From Amphibalanus amphitrite (Eukaryota > Arthropoda > Thecostraca > Balanomorpha > Balanidae), in contig NW_024881983.1 of assembly GCF_019059575.1 (NCBI RefSeq), forward strand, positions 62,001 to 126,000: a stretch of 64,000 bases of DNA, read 5' to 3'. Within the stretch, counting starts at the first letter, position 1; each line of letters starts with the position of its first letter. Below, piece after piece: positions 44,266 through 58,156 of this stretch. The notes beneath the pieces were generated by a model. That model saw only the letters and a list, made by a program, of their open reading frames with translations. It had not been told where the DNA came from and made no database searches. The position numbers and the translations under genes are program-made.

Positions 44266-44550
44266 ATAGCCGTTTTCACGACGGACTATCCGGCGAATGC
44301 ACCTAATTTGACCAAATCTGCACCTAATCTCTTTTACAGCAAATATCTTCATTTAATGAATATATTTCAGTGTTTTAATCAATGAGGCTCTCTGATAATA
44401 TGACAAAGCAGGCATATAAGCAATTAGTGCAACCCTAGCTGATAGCTACTATTCAAGAGAAACACTGAACCTAATTTGACCAAATCTGCACCCAATCTGC
44501 ACCAGATGTGCACCAAATGTGTACCAGATGGCCGTCGTGAAAACGGCTAT
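44266..44550. mobile_element. 285-bp TA-flanked MITE
   Basis: Ends ATAGCCGTTTTCACGACGG and CCGTCGTGAAAACGGCTAT, with TA on both sides. The interior repeats CTAATTTGACCAAATCTGCA near both ends in direct orientation (about 44303, 44469). Confidence 0.88.
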
Positions 44551-45354
44551 TATAACTTATTTAATCAAGTGAATTGTAGAGCATGAACCTCAAATGACCG
44601 AAGTCCTAAGTCAACATGCATAGAATGTCTCACTGTAATTTGAAAAGAAAACAATGAACCCATTGTGCCCTGAGCACTAGGCTTGCCGGGCAGCAAAGGA
44701 CGCGGACATCCGTCCATTTCAATGGTAACGTCGAATTTGTATTGTGTTTCACTTGTGCCCTGCTGTTCTCTCGGAGACAAACAGCATTGACATCAATTAT
44801 GTCCTGATGTGTGGTGAATGCTTCAAGTTCAAGCAATGGAAAAGCAATGCGCAGTGTGGGAAAGTCAGTGCCGCATAACAGCACAGTGGCCCGGTCAAAA
44901 TAGATCATTTAAACAATGGCGAAGTCTGCGGAAGGAAGTTGCAATGCCGAAACGGATATCGCTTTCTATAGCTTGTCATGCTGTTTGGTCCATAAAAACA
45001 AAGATAGGTGCTGGGCTTTCATTATTGCATTCTTTTCATTTTTAGAGGGTACTTTGCATGGAATTTTGCACGTAGCATCCAACCGCGTAAACGCAACAAC
45101 AAATAGTTTGCGTCCCATTTATTTTATCTAAAGTTATACTTACGGTATGCAAACATCTTCGTCCTAGATGTGGACATTAAATTCATCATAGCCATTCAAT
45201 GCTAAATGTGCAAAATTAAACCAACAGCTATTCTGCAACCTAATGGAAAAGTGACGGTGGCTGTCCGAAGGTCATGGCTCGGCGACTTTTGGAGCTGGTC
45301 GCTCGGGCGCCGGCCGGTCTCGCCGCCTTGAGCAAGCTGAGCACACACAGGTGA

Positions 45355-45958
<604 letters not shown>

Positions 45959-46819
45959 GTGTAAGTTTCACCTTACGTTTCGAATTGAGCAGGTTTAATC
46001 AATTCAAATGTGAATTTCATTATGTAGTTCAAGAATGGGATATTTAAGTTTTACCCAACATAATATGTTACCAAACTTGATGTAGTGTGTCAACGTTTCA
46101 GCCAGGAGCAGCCAGTTCCCTTATGAAAAAATGACAATTGGCTTTAGCAGTCGATACAAGTCATAAAATGACAGTGATCCGCAAATCACTGCTTCGACGG
46201 ACAATGACATGAGTCAACTGTTTTTATCAGTCGTTCATGGTTGCGGATGGATAAATGTCCATCTCCATTAGCTGCTTGGTTTCGGTTGAGTTTTTGTGTA
46301 ATAATTACCTAAAAGGTACCTAACCGAGCCAACACCAATCACTCTACTCTACTCTTATTGTCCAGAAGCGTTTCTCCCGACCCTCAGATTTTGCGTTGTT
46401 GAACTACCCATGAGTTTCTCCAGTACTGCACTTGTTATCGTGCATATTTATGGGGACATGGTTCCACCCGAGATGCGACAGCAACAGAACCTTTTGAAAG
46501 ACACTAACTAGCCATGGGTACGTTATTGCACTGAACAAGACATCTATCACTCCAACATAGAAACTGTAATACAATGCAAAGGAACCGCGAGCATGGTGGC
46601 ATCTGCATTTTAAAGGATGAAAGTATGATAAAAGTGTAATGTATTTCGGCGTGCACGCTGTCAACCCATGCGCACGGTGCATAAATTTGAACTTGAATCG
46701 TAAAAATCACTTTCTCGAAGCTTGACAATCGACAAGGACGTCGCTTTCTACTTTTCAGTTTATATGGCAACAAATACAACGTCAATGCTCACCATTTCAC
46801 AGCAGCGTCGTCCTTTCCG

Positions 46820-47175
46820 ACTGTCATGGCTGGCTGTGGGGGGGGGGGGGTTCAGTCGCTCCAGCGACTCCGGGAGCAGTCGCGACACCGAGCGGTCCTT
46901 GGCGCCGCCGCCGACACACTGACGGTCGTCGCGAGCGTGCAGCGCTCTGCCGCCGCGCCGCCGCCGCCGCCGGCGGCCCCCTGCCCAGAAGCCGCACACA
47001 ACTCCGAGAGATCGGCCGCCAGCCAATCCAGTTAGTCGGCGCGCGTGCTGGCGGCGCCTCCTCCTCGTGAGAGAGCTTCCTCCAATGCGCGCGACCGCAG
47101 GGCGTCGCAGACGCACCGCAGGGCACCGCGAACGGACCGCACGGCACTGCGAGCGCACCATACGGCACTGAAAAC
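46820..47175. promoter_or_regulatory. CpG-rich block, candidate promoter
   Basis: Very GC- and CpG-rich with GCC triplet runs and CCAATCC / CCAATGC motifs (ATTGG on the minus strand). It lies about 6.7 kb upstream of the CD36-like start codon and could hold its non-coding first exon. From 47087, CCGCACGGCACTG-like units of about 16 bases repeat. A G-run lies at about 46839-46850. Confidence 0.3.
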
Positions 47176-47223
47176 AATTTTACCCGAAGCTGGCGAATTA
47201 AGCGTTGCTCTGCGGGTGGTATA

Positions 47224-49469
47224 TGGGGCATTCCACGTCAAATCGAACAAAAATCGGCTGTTTTGCACCATACCATCAGCGATTTCATTATAAATTTGTG
47301 AGCGAGTTCCTGTGTGGCCCCGGACATTACATTGATGTTTTTTGCACATTCTGACCACAGGTCTTCTAAATATAGGGCATCAAATTTGTACAAAATGTTG
47401 CATCTTTATATTTTTGAACGACCATAACATTGGTTGTACTTGTTTGATTTGAATGAAATAAACCTTACTGTTTAGGTAATTTCTTAAGCATTTGTTTAGA
47501 ATTGGACCTACTTAAATATATGACCTTGAAATTTGCTTAAAGGGACCCTCCCACCTTCAAAAAAGTTTATGAATTGGCATGAAAGTGATGTCGCTCGGTT
47601 CAGAAAGAGCGAAAACGAATATCTAAAAAATTTCACCGAAAAATATTCACCGGTTTTCAAGATATTAGACTTTTACTTTTGTTTACTTTTTTGGGATCTG
47701 CGCTGTTTCTAGCGACTTTATTTTAGAAGTGCGGCGTTTGCGGCAGATGTTGCGCGCAAATAGCATATACCACCGCGTGCTACAAAACGTTTTAGTCAAA
47801 CATTTCAAAATCGTTAGATATTTGCGCTGACGTCACACATTCAGAGGGGTATTCCTAAGCATTAGCCCCTCTGAATCAAAATGCTGCAATTTTGAAATTC
47901 AATATTTCTGATTTAAGGCATTTCTCGATGTTGTGAGTGCCGAAACCGGTAATTGTGAGCCAGGGACCCCATTTTGGCTATCTCAACTCAAATCTTATGT
48001 TAAGGTGGGAGGGTCCCTTTAACTCTGTTTTTAAGCACAAATATTGAAATAGCAAAAAACACGTCACCTTCGATTTGGCTCATTTTCATATATTTTATTG
48101 CCTACCATATTCTTAACAACCTGTGAAAAAATTAGAGTGGGCCATTCAAAAGTTTTGAAGAAAATTGCACACATGCAAACGTATGTTAGCACGCGCAGTG
48201 GAGGGGGAAGAACGAATTTCGCCCACCCCTCCTGTTTTTCGCCAATATCTCATAAGATTAGTGCAAAATTAATTATGGCTACCTGTCAAGAATTGAATTG
48301 GACATCTCATCGTGCAAGCAATAAGAAAATCGGTTCACAACTGTTCTAGTAATAGCGGTGTAAAGTGAACATCCTGTCGCCGCAGCAACGCGGCGACTCG
48401 GCAGCCGGCGCCGACCGCTACGCGCCGCCTGAATTGTAGACTGTGCCGGGACGGAACGGAACGGTTCCGTCTTTACATCGCGCTCCCTACCGCTGATTAC
48501 GTTTGATTCGCGTCAAATTTTGTGAGGAGACTAAGAAATGCACAGGCAATCTTATGGTGAAAGAATTTTGAAAATCGGATGGTAAACAATTGAAATATGA
48601 ACGTGTAAACACAAAATTGTGATTGCTGCGTTTCCCGCATCGGCCGAGCCCGCCTCAGCCGGCGACATGTTACTCTTAGCAGGCCTCTAACTGCCATATT
48701 TATTATTGGATTAACTAGAAATTCCCCATACATACTAAAAGATGTATGTTCTTTCGTATAGTAAAGATCAAAAGAAGTGAAAATATCGTTGCGTGATATT
48801 GTTTTCGTTGAATTTACTTCATGATGCATTTCCACACTGCTCAAAATTCACCGCAAAATACCGTTTGCCTGAGACACTTTTACTATGGAACGTGAATGCT
48901 TGACTACGATCACTAAGCAGCAATCATTCATTTCAGAAAGTGTACACAAGCAAGCATGTCTTGACTCTGTCTTTCAAGGTCACGCGCGGTTGCGTGATGT
49001 TGATGCATGAAAACGGCGTTTGCCGCGAAAGTTATGAATGGCCCACTCCAATTTTTTCACAGATGGTTAGGAACATTGTGACGGACATAATATGTACAAA
49101 TTACCCAAATCGAAGGTGACGTGTTTTTTGCTATTTAAATTTTTTGTTTTAATTCAAGGTCAAATGCATTTCAAGGTCACTTCAATTTAATTTTATAATT
49201 AAAAATTAAAACCTTATCAATCGCCTATATAAGACCCTGTTAATATCATTTTGATACCAGAAATGGAACCAGAGTAATAGCCATTTAAAAAATTGATGGG
49301 TGGCATTTTTTCGCTATATTCGATGACCTATATCTCAGCGATACGTTATCAAATTTCGAAAATATTATACGTAACTCAGTTTTGAACCATGCCCAGTCTG
49401 CCTACAAATTTTCAGAAAAATCGAAGGGGATGACGGATTTCGGTGTTTGATTTGACGTGGAATGCCCCA
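47224..49469. mobile_element. 2.2-kb TA-flanked element with long internal inverted repeats
   Basis: Ends TGGGGCATTCCACGTCAAAT and its reverse complement, with TA on each side (47222-47223, 49470-49471). A second inverted pair of about 100 bases begins AGCAAAAAACACGTCACCTT at about 48050 and returns at about 49025-49133. An unrelated TTAA element is nested at 47541. No transposase is recognised. Confidence 0.85.
47541..48018. mobile_element. 478-bp TTAA-flanked MITE, AGGG ends
   Basis: Ends AGGGACCCTCCCACCTT and AAGGTGGGAGGGTCCCT, flanked by TTAA (47537-47540, 48019-48022). AGGG ends with TTAA duplications resemble Kolobok elements more than piggyBac. It is inserted in the element at 47224. 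Confidence 0.9.
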
Positions 49470-49969
49470 TAAGTGTACCTATTAACTCGCCATGTCCAGA
49501 TTCTAGCTAGAGGGTAAGCAGACTTGTCTGCCTTATTACTCGTAAGTAAATATGCACCGTACCCACAGTCTGCAGTAAGGTAGCTACTCAGCACCGGATA
49601 TTGTCCCCGCGTGTGTCGAGTCATTGGCATAGCCCTCACTGAAAGAGTTGGAACTACTCGAGATATCCAAGGCCCTATATACCAGGTAGGGTCGTCCGGC
49701 GATTCTACCTTTCCGTGACGTCAGCTCGTGACGTCATTTGGAGTCAAGTCTCGAAGCCCCGTTCAATCCCCATGTAAATGAGCGATTTTCGAAGCACTGT
49801 AGAATGAAGTCTGCACAAGATATATCAAACTTAAGTATCTTACCTAAAAGAGCAGACAATTTTCTGCAAGTTATCTATTACGTGTTTTTCGCTAAATCTT
49901 TTGCTTTTTTCACAAAAGCGTAAAATGTCCCCCCATGTCTCCGCAGCCTCCCTGCCGCCGGCCGCCGCG

Positions 49970-50042
49970 CGGTCGCGGTAGTGTAGTGGTTAGCGTGCCC
50001 GCGCAGTATTCCAAAGGTCCCGAGTTCGAATCTATGCGGTGC
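49970..50042 (+). ncRNA. tRNA-like sequence, probably a SINE head or tRNA pseudogene
   Basis: TAGTGTAGTGGTTAGCG (A-box-like, 49979) and GAGTTCGAATC (B-box-like, 50022) are at tRNA spacing. The anticodon arm does not pair well, so a functional tRNA is unlikely. AT-rich sequence follows, as in a tRNA-derived SINE body, but no end is clear. Confidence 0.5.
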
Positions 50043-50504
50043 GGAACTTTAATTGCAATTCCAAGCTGAATATACGCACATCCATAATAAATTATTATTC
50101 GTATAGCTAAACTGTCACCAAGCTATCCATATAAATTGACTTCACCCAAAATATCGGCAAGATTCTATTAAAATAAAAATTCAAATATGGCGGCTTGGAC
50201 TGCCGCGTGCGTTAGGCTCCGCCCATAGCTCCGCCCACATGCGTGACGTCATTCGTGTTAGTGGACACGCAGAGAGATAGGGGACGACATGGGCCTGGAG
50301 ATATCGTAAACGCGTATCCGTGGATGGCGAACCTTTACATAACCTGCCCTGAAGGAGTTGATCTACTGGCACAACTAGATGGCGTTGTCTCATACAGTTT
50401 TGAATTACAGCAATTTTTTAACTTTTTTTGCACCAATGATATATTGGTACATTGTTTGGCGCGGTTTCAAGTGGGGGCGAAAGTACAATTGTTAGGGTGC
50501 ATCT

Positions 50505-51690
50505 TTAACCCGCGCCCCACTGGGGTCTGTGTATAACACGCCCTACTGGGGGGGGGGGGTTATTCATAGCCCCCCTCCTAACTCCGAAACTACTGGGCCG
50601 ATCGTCAAAATTCAAACGGCGTCTGATAGCCCCGGAAAAACTGTCGAGCGAAACCTAATTTCATTGACCTCCAGGTCACCGATGACGTCACAGGTCAGGT
50701 CAAAGTAAAAATTATTAGCATTTTGGCTCGTTCACATTTTGGGCTCTGGCCACCGTCTTACAAGTCAGATCAGGCTCATTTTTGGTTTCCACACTCGTGA
50801 ACAGATGCTCTAGATCCCTTGAGGGTACCAAACTTGTACTTTGATTTTCAGGTCAGGGTCAGGTCATCACAGGTCACGAAAATATTATATCATGCGTGGG
50901 TCACGTGACACATGTTTTATGGTCCATTTAGGCCACAGAGTTCGAATTTGATGTCGTATGTGTTATTCGAGGTCATTTTGAGTCGAATTTAGCTTAGGTC
51001 AGGTCACCTTCAGGTAAAAAAAGGTCAAATTTTGAAGTTAGAATTTTTCAACAAAAAAGGTGTCTATTGGATGCAGTTTGAGCTCAGGAACACGATGGTG
51101 CCATTTATATTGGTGTACGATGTCAAATACGTACTGAAAAATTGATTTGAAAAATTATTAATTGTGAATTTTTTTGCAATAATGCGTATAACTTGGCCAT
51201 TTTTGAAGATATTTAGCTGAAACTTGCTAGAGTTCGTCAAAATCATGCGTTCTGTCACATATATTCCGGTTTTTTTCGAAAAGTCAAAAACTTTTTGAAA
51301 AAAATATAAAAATATAAATTTTGAATATTATTATATAAAATTTTCGACATTTTCAAAATTTTGAAAATCCGAGATAGCAGTTTGATAGCGCGGTCAATTC
51401 TGAGTCCTTTCATGCAAAGAAATTGGATCTAGCTTAAAAACTGAGCTCTTGGGAGCGATTGCCGTGGTTCAATGTTTTGCGTCGAAATCGGACGAACATG
51501 ACGTCATTCTGACGTCATTTCCGGCCGATCTATGGTAGCTACGAAGTTCAAATTTTGACAAAAGGTGTCAAATTGATGCAGCCGAAGGTACTGAAAGTTT
51601 GGCGTCGATCCGTCGAGCGGTTTGGAAGTTATTGCAGAAAAACGGGAGGGGGGCTATAAATAGCCCCCCCCCCATTGGGGCGCGGGTTAA
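50505..51690 (+). mobile_element. TTAA element T8
   Basis: Ends TTAACCCGCGCCCCACTGGG and GGGGCGCGGGTTAA. A second GCCCTACTGGGGGG follows the left end. Core GGGTTATTCATAGCCC/GGGGCTATAAATAGCCC. The interior shares GACACATGTTTTATGG and many AGGTCA sites with T3, T5 and T9. Confidence 0.9.
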
Positions 51691-53323
51691 AACCTCTGCA
51701 ATATTCATCACGAGACGATTGGCAACGCCTTTTCTTCCGAAACTACCAATTGAAACCATTTTGATTCTTATATAGGTCACGAAAGCAGTCGCGAGACATC
51801 TTCTTGATCTCGGGCGGTCTGCATGACTACCGGTGACTGGGTCATGTCGAATTTTCTATGGGAATTCGATTTGACCGTTCCCACCGACGTGAAACTTTCT
51901 CACCAATGTTTTCTAGGTGTGAGATTGTCATAATATAGATAATTTCCCTCAAATATGGTCAAGCGTGGGAGTTTTTCTGGCCCTCGTGATTTGGTCGGCG
52001 AAGGGTAGGCGTGGAGGGTAACCCCTTTTAGTCATACCTGCTCTGAGCGGATATAACCGCTGAGGCAGATACGGCTACACTGCAATGGGACCTTACTGTA
52101 CTCCTGGGAGGGTGGTTAAAAATGGTTGCGGATAGGGGTACCCGCGAAACACCGGTTTACTCACCGGCCCTGGGTTAAACTGTTTTCAGTGGGGAACGCG
52201 AACGGACCGCACAGGAGTGCTAGCGCATGGCAGCGTGACCACGCAACACGGCAGCGCGACCGTGGGTATACCTCCTTACCACATGGCAGTGTTACTATAT
52301 GCCGAACGCACATAACGGCAAGAAGTCGCCCGTCAGCCAACTCGTAAAATGATGCTTGGTCAAGCTCCCGCGCCAGAATCGAAATTGCCAGTCGAGACCG
52401 AGACCAGACATTGCGATAAGAGGAATAGGTTGTTCTTTGAAGGTTAGATGAAAGATCTTGATTTTAATGATCTTACACGGCTTATGTAACACGGATTACG
52501 GATTATTAACCTGAACCATTTCACAAATATAATACGGCATAGGATGCGCCTTTCAGTTGGTAGGTACAACTGTACAGTGTACAGTACACACTGCACACAG
52601 CTGTGAAAGGCGAATCCAGCTTGGCACGATAATACTACCTTTATACAATAAAATCGGTGTCGTCGCATATGGATGCCTAAATCTTAAGTGCCTGCAACAT
52701 TTACTCTAATACTCAACATATACACAACATATGGCTAAATGACGTGCCACGCGAAGCTGTTTCATTTCGTTTAGTTCTACGCCAAAACGATTTGTGTTGT
52801 GCATGTCCGAGTTCTCCATTGTTACTTTGCTGACATCCCCGTTCTCCTAGAATGAACAGCTCATTTGCGAGCCGCATATTATACTCGTACAAGTTAACCT
52901 TGCAATATTTGTTTTTTCTCGTGGAACACCAGTTTCCTAAGACCTAATCAAAATACCAACAGCCATCTGTTATCCTTGGCAACCAGATATTTTGTTGACG
53001 TGGGACGAAAACGATTACCTTGAGGTTTGAACCAAACACGGCTGACGACGCCATAAATTCAGGAACACTCTCAGCAGCTGATCCATGCTGAGCTTCAAAG
53101 CTCAATGCAGGCTTTTTGTATGATTGAGACAAAGTTTTGCAGTAAACCGACCATCTGCGGAGCTTATATGTTACATCGATGCACCTGAATAATTGATTGC
53201 ACTTCATCGTTGTAAGATGCATTACTTTTTTGCATTTTAAACAAAATCATTTGAGGTTTTCACTCTCAAATTAACTCTGATTTTCAGTGATGCCCGTAAA
53301 TAATGCTTCTAAAACCATTATTA

Positions 53324-53993
53324 CGGAGCGAGCGAAGCGAGCGTAGTCTTTCCTTAGATTAACGGAAATTTCTGAGTATGAGCGGCCGGCCGGCCGGCCG
53401 GCCGGCCGGCCGGCCGTGGTCACGCTTTTGCGAGGCTTATATCTCAGCAACCACTTGACCGATTTACACGCGGTAATTTTTGTAGGGTAGCTTCATTCCT
53501 TCTACCAAGTATTGGACTATTCCCGATGCATGTGGGTGACCCCTTATGCACGTGCCACGTGCAAAACGAGGAGGTGTCACTTTTGTAATTGTTGCAATAT
53601 CTCGGTAACTACTTGGCCGATTGCGCTGAAAGTTGGCATGTAGGTAGGCACCCACTAGGCACTGCATATACATGTGCCAGAGTTGGGGTGCTGCTGCACG
53701 TGCGCACGTGCAGGGGTCGTTTCCAGATCTCGAGAACGGCTGGACCGATTGCGCTCAAATTTGGTACACGGTTAGGGACCGGTTAGTAGGGTGCCGTGCA
53801 CATGTCAGTTGGGACCCATTTTGCACGTGCGCACGTGCAGGGTGCCGCTTCCAGATCTCGAGAACGGCTGGGCCAATTGTGCCCAAATTTGGCACATCGC
53901 TAGAGACCGGTTAGTAGGGTGCCGTGCACAAGTCAGTTGGAGGTACCCCCTCGCAATTTCGCACGTGCAAGGCCCACCCTCTCGCTCGCTCCG
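53324..53993. mobile_element. Element with CGGAGCGAGCG ends and internal tandem units
   Basis: CGGAGCGAGCG at the left and CGCTCGCTCCG at the right, with TTA on both sides. Inside are a (GGCC)n run (53384-53416) and two tandem copies of about 130 bases containing CAGATCTCGAGAACGGCTGG and CGGTTAGTAGGGTGCCGTGC, plus a more diverged copy. GCACGTGCGCACGTGC palindromes separate the units. Confidence 0.7.
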
Positions 53994-54456
53994 TTAGTCG
54001 CCCCAAAAGGCGTTATACTGGTTACATTGTATATCCTTATCATTGCGTCCAAATAAAAACAGCTGGAAACATCCGCCAGCTGCCAACGTGGGATCTACAT
54101 ATAGTTGGTCACGCCTACTTCTATACATACATTGCTTTTTAGCAATTCGTGGCATGTCGCAGCGAATAAATATCCTTACAATAACTTATCTCCTCTGTTC
54201 AGCTTTGTATGTGGCTGCCCTGGCAACGGCAATAGAGCGGTCTCTGTCAATCAGTAGCTATATTGTCGATGGTTTATTGCGATCCGATTTTGTCCGTCGC
54301 TGGATCCAGTCTGCGGGCCTCTGATTGCCTGACCGGAGTTCCGGGGCGCGCTAGTCCGCGCACTGGGTGTAGTTATGATCTCGCACAAAACACCCAGCGC
54401 CGCGTGAAAGTTAGACGGTGTCCATAATCTCGGTGTATACCCTGCACGTTATTGCC

Positions 54457-55898
54457 CAGGCGCGTAACCACGAGTTTGAAGTTACTGGGGACCACATGGA
54501 GGGCCGCGAAGACCAAATATTATATTTCAGGATCAACCTTGGTCCGAGTGGGGTGGGGGGGGGGGCAGAGGGTGGGTGGGGGGCGTTTTTGGCCACACCT
54601 GCCAGTTTTTTTTTTTTTTGTTGGGCGTGTAAGGAAAGCCGCGGCGCGCACCGTCGCGATACTTGGTAGGTATAGCCTATGATACCTCAATTTCGCATCG
54701 TGTGTGAAAATTTCGACCGCCGGTCACCTATAAGGTGAGGTCACCAGGTCAAGTAAAGTAGCCATGCCTCTAGAAAACTTTGTGACTGTCATTCCTACAG
54801 TTTACATCCCAGAAGTTTGAAACTCAAACTTTTGCATGAGGAAATCAGTATGAACAATCGTCTCAAAATTTTCACATCGGCGACCTAATGTCAGGTCAAT
54901 TTTGAGACCTCTTCGTTATAAGTCATTGGGAAAAATTGAAATGCTCTTCTTTTGGCCGAAAACACATTCAAACACCGTGACACAGGTAAACACTGAACCG
55001 GAAAATTGCCCCTTGTGACCCCTTCTATGCCCCTGAGGTCATCTCCAGGTCATGAAACATCTGCAACAGTTTTTAATTATAACTTTAGGTAGAAACATGC
55101 TAGAGCCCTTAAAACACCATGAATGGGTTCAGCTCAACAACACCAATCGAATGACATGCAACATGACCTTTTCCGTGACCTTGACCAGGGGTCAAATTTT
55201 CATGTTGACCTTTTCAGGTAAATTTATAATTCATTCGACGCGTCTCGACGAGACAAACGCGATGCCGGTAAAATCAGCGTCATACAAGTTTTGAGTCAAA
55301 AGTTATGATCCAAAAACCTTTTCCGCAAAAACGCCAACCTGGAAGCTAAACCGTTGACCTTAGGTCAAATCTGAGAACATTAATCAGAAAGGCATTCAAT
55401 AGAGCTATCGAATGCGCTTTCCCGCAGCAATGCAGCTCTATCGGTTCCTGACTTATGCGCCGATTTGTGAAAAGTTGTCAAAATTGGCAACAAACGTTCG
55501 TGAAAATTTTACCTTTGGTGACCTCCAGTGACCTCATCGCTGAACCGATTAAAATTGACAGAAGTAATTCTGAAAGACACTGTAGCGAGCTATATGTTGC
55601 TTTTTACCGCGTCTTTCTAGCTTGCTTACTTTCCGAGATAATCTGGTGCGGCCAAAAAGCCCCCCCCCCCTCCCCCCACCATGGCGAAGTTGGCCGAGAG
55701 GCCCACCCGGGCGCTGGCTAAACAAAATATCCATAGTTTTGTCTTTTTTACTACCTACATATTACTCTTCACGTCGATTTAGAGACAATAGTTGGCAGCA
55801 AATTAAGGAGGTCTTCGGTTTTACTGGGGACGGTCCCCAGTAACCAAAAAGTTACTGGGGACCGGTCCCCAGTGTCCCCAGTGGTGGTTACGCGCCTG
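54457..55898. mobile_element. hAT-like element carrying a T-family relic
   Basis: Terminal repeats CAGGCGCGTAACCAC and GTGGTTACGCGCCTG, flanked by the perfect 8-bp duplication TTATTGCC (54449-54456, 55899-55906). Near both ends ACTGGGGACC motifs recur. The middle (about 54545-55725) resembles T2 and T7 in sequence, including TCATTCGACGCGTCTCGACG and a T-run, but its TTAA ends are not recognisable. Confidence 0.85.
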
Positions 55899-56957
55899 TT
55901 ATTGCCGATCAAAGCCACCACCGACCTTATTACTGTAGCGGGCCGAAACTACTAGCTGCCAAGAGATTATCATCTGTGACAAACCACTAGCATATTCAGT
56001 CTCATAACTCGTTATATGGTCTCTATAAACCTGCAAGTACTGAGATGTTTCACCACCTGGAACTTGGGTAGGAGGGAGGGGATGTTAGCGATGTTAGCAC
56101 TAACAACAGATAAATCCCAAACTGCTTGGCGCAAAAGAGACGTAATTGTTAGCTGAGCATTTCAATCAACACAGATATGAAATATAATATTATTGAAAGA
56201 TTACTTGTCATTGATGGCGCTATACGAGCCCTCACGCATAGAAGCAGTCAGCTGCTGAGAGGCATCTCTTTGATTGTTCGTGCCGCACCGTCAATCTGCT
56301 TCACAACACAGTAGGTAAAGTAAGGGACTAAGTGTGCTTAGGTGAGTAGTCTTTATTGGGCCTTAGGTGTGCAGAATGTTGCCATGCAGCGCGCCCAGCC
56401 GGACTGCCAACCATAAATTTTATAGTTTCTGGAAGGACAAGAAACTAACACTGGCTTTTAGGAATGCAATCTCCCACGGACCCTTACAGCCAATGAGACA
56501 CTGTTTAGAACATCTCGCCGTCTGCCTATTGTTGACACCGCCCATAGGTCGATCCGCAGTCGCCCCACCGCAGCCCTGCACGATACAGAAGCACGGTTCA
56601 GTTCCCCTGTAAGCTGTGGGGCTTCCAAGAACCCGTGACCCCGCCAAAAGGTCTAGTGACGTCACATATGGCGCATCACGTGACTGTCAGTCAGCGTCAC
56701 GTGACCGACAGCCGATGTCTGCCGGGTGCACGTGACCCCTTGGTGCACGGAGGACACGTGACCTAGTGAATGGAAGCACATTCCCTGTTGTTCAGTGAAC
56801 TCCAAAGCATACAGTTTTCTCACTTGTAAGCTTTGAGCCGTCATTTTGGAATACCTATGCGCATTGTGTATGGACTATGAATAATTAGCTTTCTTATTTC
56901 AAAATGGTATGCGCAACACAAACATTGTTGAATTTCCTGATAAAAAATCATACAGGC

Positions 56958-58156
56958 TTAACCCGCGCCCCGCTGGGCTATTCAGCCATACGCGCACTGC
57001 TGGGGGGGGGAGGGGGCAGATTCTGCCCCCCCCCCCCCTGTCTAACTTCCGAACCGATGGTCGTAGAAAGACGGGGAAAACGGCAATCGAAAGCTCTTAA
57101 CAAGGCGGATCTTAAGAGCCCAATTTTTTTTGCTTAAGTAGGTCACAGGTCAGGTCAAGGTCAGGTCAAGGGTACAAAATGCAAGTTTCTACAGTATCGG
57201 CCTTGCACCGTAGTTGCCGAAGAATGGACTGAGACTGATTGCCCAAAACGTGTTCTTAGACTACCAAGACAATATTCGTTGCATACAATGTCATTCAAAG
57301 GCCAAGGTCAAGGTCAGGTCAGGTCAGGTCAGGTCACCAAAAGCAAAATATAGAAAAGGGCATGTGCGACACATGTTTTATGGGTCATTTTACTCATAGA
57401 ATTCAATAGGCACACTCAATAAGTGATATGGACCACCTCTGGATGAATTTCAGGTCGAGGTCAGGTCAAGGTCAGGTCAAGTGAGGTCAAATTTTGAAGT
57501 CGGTTGTTAAGGGCTAAAAAGGTGTTTATCTGATGCAGTTTTTCACGGCGAATCGAATGGTGCTATTTTTGTTTCCGTACGAGGTCTAGAACTTCCAAAA
57601 AAATCATTTTTCAAAATTTTTGTTTGTCGTGACGTCATAAAATTTTGAATAACTCCTACATTTTTGAACAGATTCCTCTAAAAATTGGTATGTAGGTGCA
57701 CATAGACCACTTCTCTGACATATATTCCGTTTTTTTCGATACACTCAAAATTTTGCATTTTATAATTATTTTTCCAAAAAAAATCAGTTTTTTGAAAAAA
57801 AAATTGGGCCAAAATCCAAAATTTTCAAAAAACCGAGATAGCCATTTGGTAGACAAAGTAGAATCACGTATAACCTTTTTTGTTACGTCTTGATTCCTTT
57901 AAAAATGAAGATGTTAGCGGCGTTTGAAATTTTGCCGTTTTTTGAGGCGAAAATGGCGAACATGACGTCACTAAAACATCAATTTCTCAAAAAATTTGCG
58001 ACGGATTTCGCTCAAATTTTCAGAGAACGTGTCAAATTGATGTAAGATAAGGTACTGAAAGTTTGTCGTCGCTGACGTAACGCGTTTAGAAGTTATTGGC
58101 GAAAAACGGGAGGGGGCAGATTCTGCCCCCCCCCCCCCCAGCGGGGCGCGGGTTAA
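56958..58156 (+). mobile_element. TTAA element T9
   Basis: Ends TTAACCCGCGCCCCGCTGGG and CAGCGGGGCGCGGGTTAA. A second GCGCACTGCTGGGG follows the left end. Core GGGGGCAGATTCTGCCCC is the same at both ends. The interior is a close copy of T5; the last 100 bases resemble T8 instead. AGGTCA array at about 57301-57339. Confidence 0.92.

Noticed and set aside
49970..50042. Functional tRNA gene
   Set aside because: A and B boxes are present, but the anticodon arm and acceptor stem do not pair properly.
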